This document shows positions 61,013-64,000 of a stretch of 64,000 bases of DNA, one piece after another. The stretch's first letter is position 1. Every line of letters starts with the position of its first letter. The notes under the pieces are model-generated. The model had not been told where the DNA came from and made no database searches. It saw nothing but the letters and a program-made list of their open reading frames with translations. This stretch comes from CAVSLM01 sp963728895. GTDB taxonomy: Bacteria > Pseudomonadota > Gammaproteobacteria > JBBQDK01. Position numbers and translations under genes: made by a program. The stretch is taken from assembly GCA_963728895.1 (NCBI GenBank), contig CAVSLM010000007.1:372001-436000 (forward strand), written 5' to 3'.

Positions 61013-62371
61013 ATGCGCGCGACGATCCTCGGACATGCAAGCCTCCTATTCGAGAACAAGGACGAGCGGCTGCTTCTCGACCCCCTGCTGCGCACGACGA
61101 ACCTCCTGGGCTCGATGGTGCACCAGTATCCGCGTGCCCTCGACCTGCAACGCCTGCCAAAGCCGACCTTGATCCTCATCACTCACGCCCATTTCGATCA
61201 CTTCGATCCCGAGACGCTCGCGCAGCTGCCGCATGATGTCCCGATCGTCATCCCACCTGACCGGCGTATGACGCGAAAACTCGGCGACATGGGATTTTCG
61301 GAGGTCCTGCATCTCAACACATGGAAGAGCCTGCAGCACGGCTCACTTCGCCTGACGGCGACGCCTTCGGATGCACCGGTCACGGAGCTCGGTCTCATTG
61401 TCGAAACCGACGACGCCCGCTTCTGGCACACCTCGGACGCGGAGGCACCACCCGACACTGCGACGAGGATCCTGTCCGAGTACGGGCCCGTCGAGGTCGT
61501 ATCGACCAAGTTCCAGCCCCCGGACGCTCAGCTCAATTTCCAGCACAATATGGGCTCGAGCTTCGACCGTTGTGCCGTCGCCGCCTGGCTGGAGAGCGCC
61601 TGCCAGTGTGCGCCCAAGCTGGTATTTCCCTATGCCTCGGGGCTTTGCTTCACCGGAGAGCGTGCGTGGCTCAATCGGTACGCGTTTCCGTTCTCGGTCG
61701 ACTTCACCGCCGATCTGCTCGCCAGGCGCCTCGCCGGCGTGGGCGCCTCGACCATCGCACGACCCGGCGATGTCATCACGATCGAGAATCGGTGCGTGGG
61801 TATGGAGAGGCAGGCCAGCCCGTTCGTGCGCCAGGCCGGACCGGAGACGCGCGTCGATTGGGAGCCCTTCGACGACCGGCGCCTGCTGGGGCTCGCGAGC
61901 GACTGCGACCGGCGGCAGTTGGAAAAGGAGCTTGCCCGGTTTCTGTTCGACGGTCAGTTTGCCCGTTGGCTCACCAGGCACACGGACGGCGATTCCGCCC
62001 GCTTGAGGGCGTTCAGCGCATGGCGTGTGCTTTGCCAGATCGTCGTGCACATGGGGTCCGGGGAGCGCTGGTACGCGCAAGTCGACTTTACCGGCGAGAC
62101 ACCGGAGCCGCGGCCCGGGCAGACCGCCAAGGCCAACTATTTCATGCATATCGGGGCGGATGGCGCACAACGCCTGATCGCCGGAAAGGCGTCTGCGCTC
62201 GAAGTGATGCTGGAAGGAAGCGTCCGTATCTACGAGCGCCTGATAACGATACGAGGTGGGCGCCTGGACGCGCCCGCAACGCAACGCCTGTACGAGGAAT
62301 TCCCCGATCCACTGCTCACCTTCGGCAGCGTTTATTCGCGCGGCTCCAAGCCGGAGGCATCTCCCGCGTGA
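61013..62371 (+). CDS. MBL-fold metallohydrolase/oxidoreductase with extra C-terminal domain
   Basis: 452 residues. The metallo-beta-lactamase motif THAHFDHFD (about 56-64) and later ligands in DDARFWHTSDAEAPP place it near the UlaG/CMP-Neu5Ac-hydroxylase-like group. In that group FQHNMGSSFDRCAVAAWLES and PKLVFPYASGLCF continue the fold. The last ~140 residues (WRVLCQIVVHMGSGERWYAQ, ANYFMHIGADGAQRLIAGKA) form an SCP2-like tail. Members of this branch bind a diiron or zinc pair. It starts 17 bases after tfuA and closes the plus arm. A hydrolytic or oxidative step on the peptide is inferred. Confidence 0.8.
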   Translation: MRATILGHASLLFENKDERLLLDPLLRTTNLLGSMVHQYPRALDLQRLPKPTLILITHAHFDHFDPETLAQLPHDVPIVIPPDRRMTRKLGDMGFSEVLHLNTWKSLQHGSLRLTATPSDAPVTELGLIVETDDARFWHTSDAEAPPDTATRILSEYGPVEVVSTKFQPPDAQLNFQHNMGSSFDRCAVAAWLESACQCAPKLVFPYASGLCFTGERAWLNRYAFPFSVDFTADLLARRLAGVGASTIARPGDVITIENRCVGMERQASPFVRQAGPETRVDWEPFDDRRLLGLASDCDRRQLEKELARFLFDGQFARWLTRHTDGDSARLRAFSAWRVLCQIVVHMGSGERWYAQVDFTGETPEPRPGQTAKANYFMHIGADGAQRLIAGKASALEVMLEGSVRIYERLITIRGGRLDAPATQRLYEEFPDPLLTFGSVYSRGSKPEASPA

Positions 62372-62503
62372 AGCCTTTCGAACACGTTTCGCGCAGGCCC
62401 TCGGCACCCTGCGACGGACTCTCCCATTGGCCCCTTCCCCCTTGCGTCGCGCAGGGCGCTGCTCCGTCGGTTCATTGCTTGCCGGAAAGAATTCGGCAGG
62501 CGT

Positions 62504-63367
62504 TCACGTGTCCTGCGGTTTTGTGGTCTCGGCGTTCCATGCGCGCGCAACGGGGCCGACCTGATTGAAAACATCGCCGTGTGATTCTCCGCAGTAGCGG
62601 AGCCAGGCCGGGTCCCTGGGCAGTTCCATTTCCATTGCTGCACACTTCACGCGATTGCTCGACGCGCCGTAGACCTGGAATCCGGTATCCGCCCAGACGT
62701 TGTTGGCGAGCTGAAGCGCTTTTCCCGACCGGTACTCGAATGCGATCATCCGGCGCTGCATTCCGGAGCGGGTTGCGGGCGAGAAGTGCAGCAAGAGGCA
62801 ATGGTGGATGATGATTCCGCCGGCCGGGGCCATCAGGGGAACGACTTTCTCCGGCGCTCTTTCCCAGAGATCGGTTTCATAACAGGGACCGATCATCCAT
62901 CCATCGCGTATGTGATTCCTGAGTCCCAGCTTGTGGCTGCCTTTCAGCGCGTACATGCCCCCGTTTTCGGGCGTAGCGTCATCGAGCATCACGCTGAGCG
63001 CAACGAGGTCGTAGTTCGTGTGCGGGAATCGCGCGAAATCCTGGTGCCACGGGAACTCACCTGCGCCTTTCTGCCGCGGTTTCGTGGCGAGCTTCGAGTG
63101 CTGCAGCTGAATGTCGTCGCCGATGAGGCCGGCAACTCTCTGAGTGAGGCGTGGATCGCGCGCCAGCTCCTTGAACGCAATGTGCTTCGTGGTGAGCTCG
63201 AGCAGGTGGGCAATGCGCTCGTTGGCCTGGCGGATTTCCAGGTCTTTCTGAATTCCGGGGTCCTCCGCGGCGCGAATGAGCGCCTCGACTTCGGCAGGCG
63301 AAAAGATGCCATGAAGGATGATGAATCCGTCTTCCGAGAAGCGGGCAATCTCTGTGTCGGTCAGCAC
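62504..63367 (-). CDS. Phytanoyl-CoA dioxygenase-family (PhyH) oxygenase, paralog of the 51207 gene
   Basis: 287 residues: TEIARFSEDGFIILHGIFSP, KELARDPRLTQRVAGLIGDD, FPWHQDFARFPHTNYDLV (HxD), ENGGMYALKGSHKLGLRNH and CLLLHFSPATRSG (distal His and Arg). Nearly every conserved block is shared with the protein at 51207-52091, including the C-terminal YCGESHGDVFNQVG versus YCGEPHGGVYKQIG. The locus therefore carries a duplicated oxygenase. It converges on the MBL gene and so forms part of a third transcription unit with the zinc-ribbon gene beyond it. Confidence 0.87.
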   Translation of the reverse strand: MLTDTEIARFSEDGFIILHGIFSPAEVEALIRAAEDPGIQKDLEIRQANERIAHLLELTTKHIAFKELARDPRLTQRVAGLIGDDIQLQHSKLATKPRQKGAGEFPWHQDFARFPHTNYDLVALSVMLDDATPENGGMYALKGSHKLGLRNHIRDGWMIGPCYETDLWERAPEKVVPLMAPAGGIIIHHCLLLHFSPATRSGMQRRMIAFEYRSGKALQLANNVWADTGFQVYGASSNRVKCAAMEMELPRDPAWLRYCGESHGDVFNQVGPVARAWNAETTKPQDT

Positions 63368-63460
63368 TGCTCCTCCTGCTCCTCAAGCGGGCGTTCGGCC
63401 TTTCTGACGAGCCGGTATCGTTTGATCGCTGGCGTCACTTCCCCGCATTTTTCCCGATCC

Positions 63461-64000
63461 TCAATACCGGTCTGCCAGCGTGCCCGGGGGGACGAGCAGG
63501 ATCCCGCCCACGAATCCAAAGCCACCCCTCGAGGCGATGAACATGCGAAATCTCATCGTGCCGGAAACGAGCTGTCGGTGCCTGACGGAAAACTCGAACT
63601 CGGTGGCCGAGCCCGGTTCGATGATTCCGCGAAATCTCTCCGAAGAGCCGGTTTCGATCTCGCCGCCGCCCACCAACGTGGCGCCCAGCACGATCCTGCG
63701 CGTGTCATCGCCGCGATTGAAAACCCTTGCACGACCTTGCAGCGTCCGGTCGACCCAGCGGAGCGAGGCGGCATCCAGGCTGATTTCCAGCGGCCACACC
63801 GGCAGGTCTGCCACGATTCCGCAACTCGGGCACGTCGAAACCAGGCGCTTGAAGCGGGTGCGCGCGTAGTCGGATCGCTCGGCAACGAGGGTCGACGCGC
63901 CACAGTTCCCGCACCGGGACGGGCGCACCAGGTGTTCAGGATGGGAGCGGCCTTCGTACTCTTCAAGCAGTTCCCACCGTGTCCGCGAGCGCTGCAGCGC
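63461..64000 (-). CDS. Zinc-ribbon protein of unknown function, N-terminus beyond the window
   Basis: The frame is open to the window end (ALQRSRTRWELLEEYEGRSH at the edge). It has a four-cysteine zinc ribbon, CGNCGAS...STCPSCGIVAD, then a beta-sandwich-like C-terminus (PLEISLDAASLRWVDRTLQG, SATEFEFSVRHRQLVSGTMR, FRMFIASRGGFGFVGG). A GTG at 63928 could be a start, but the upstream codons look protein-like, so the gene is treated as partial. It is 93 bases upstream of the PhyH gene on the same strand. No family recognised. Confidence 0.6.
   Translation of the reverse strand, partial: ALQRSRTRWELLEEYEGRSHPEHLVRPSRCGNCGASTLVAERSDYARTRFKRLVSTCPSCGIVADLPVWPLEISLDAASLRWVDRTLQGRARVFNRGDDTRRIVLGATLVGGGEIETGSSERFRGIIEPGSATEFEFSVRHRQLVSGTMRFRMFIASRGGFGFVGGILLVPPGTLADRY

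Overview
The window is high-GC proteobacterial DNA, most likely from a gammaproteobacterium. This is inferred from gene content and style: a single-chain pyruvate:ferredoxin oxidoreductase, a bufferin operon, an RND pump, an AsmA-like protein, and families of short dispersed intergenic repeats. No rRNA, tRNA, CRISPR array or complete transposon was seen. Many genes in the first 48 kb carry single-base frameshifts, mostly +1, with the protein resuming intact in the next frame. The last 14 kb have none. This looks more like assembly indels than old decay, but it should be checked before any gene is called dead.

Layout. 1-2956: 3' part of an RND efflux permease. 3.3-7.3 kb: GYD-domain protein, VOC protein, PhoD-like phosphatase, and repeat-rich spacer. 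7.8-15.5 kb: lipoprotein and sulfotransferase, then RmlC-like epimerase, HpcH/HpaI aldolase, glycosyltransferase-like protein, hexapeptide acetyltransferase and DUF1028 protein, suggesting surface-glycan modification. 16.1-22.4 kb: minus-strand operon of a GltD-like flavoprotein, NifJ and a dihydroorotate-dehydrogenase-like protein. 22.4-25.3 kb: sparse, with two small conserved hypotheticals.

25.3-39.9 kb: a GAF-PAS-AAA+ sigma-54 activator is followed by a bufferin operon (BufA precursor, DUF692 MNIO enzyme, DUF2063 partner, DoxX). A near-consensus -24/-12 promoter lies about 60 bases before bufA. The same strand continues with a carbohydrate-oxidation cassette: SDR, cyclase-family protein, GMC oxidoreductase, a stub of a glycogen-debranching-type protein, a large MGH1/GH63-like glycoside hydrolase, a DoxX-NDH-2 fusion and an MFS carrier. 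40-47.8 kb: a frameshifted flavin monooxygenase, gene fragments (haloacid dehalogenase, methyltransferase), repeats, and a heavily frameshifted AsmA/DUF748-like gene.

48.1-64 kb is the most interesting part: an apparently new RiPP-type biosynthetic locus with two divergent arms. The minus arm has a 41-residue acidic candidate precursor, a hairpin, a branched-chain aminotransferase, a haem-oxygenase-like diiron enzyme, a PhyH dioxygenase, a miniature two-gene TPP enzyme (E1 alpha/beta) and an extra methionyl-tRNA synthetase. The plus arm has a second PhyH enzyme, an 83-residue double-glycine candidate precursor, an S9 prolyl-oligopeptidase-like protein, YcaO, TfuA and an MBL-fold protein. A third PhyH gene, a close paralog of the first, and a zinc-ribbon protein that runs off the window end converge on it. 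YcaO-TfuA predicts backbone thioamide (or azoline) formation. The combination with amino-acid and keto-acid enzymes, three dioxygenases and a possible MetRS self-resistance gene matches no characterised pathway I know.
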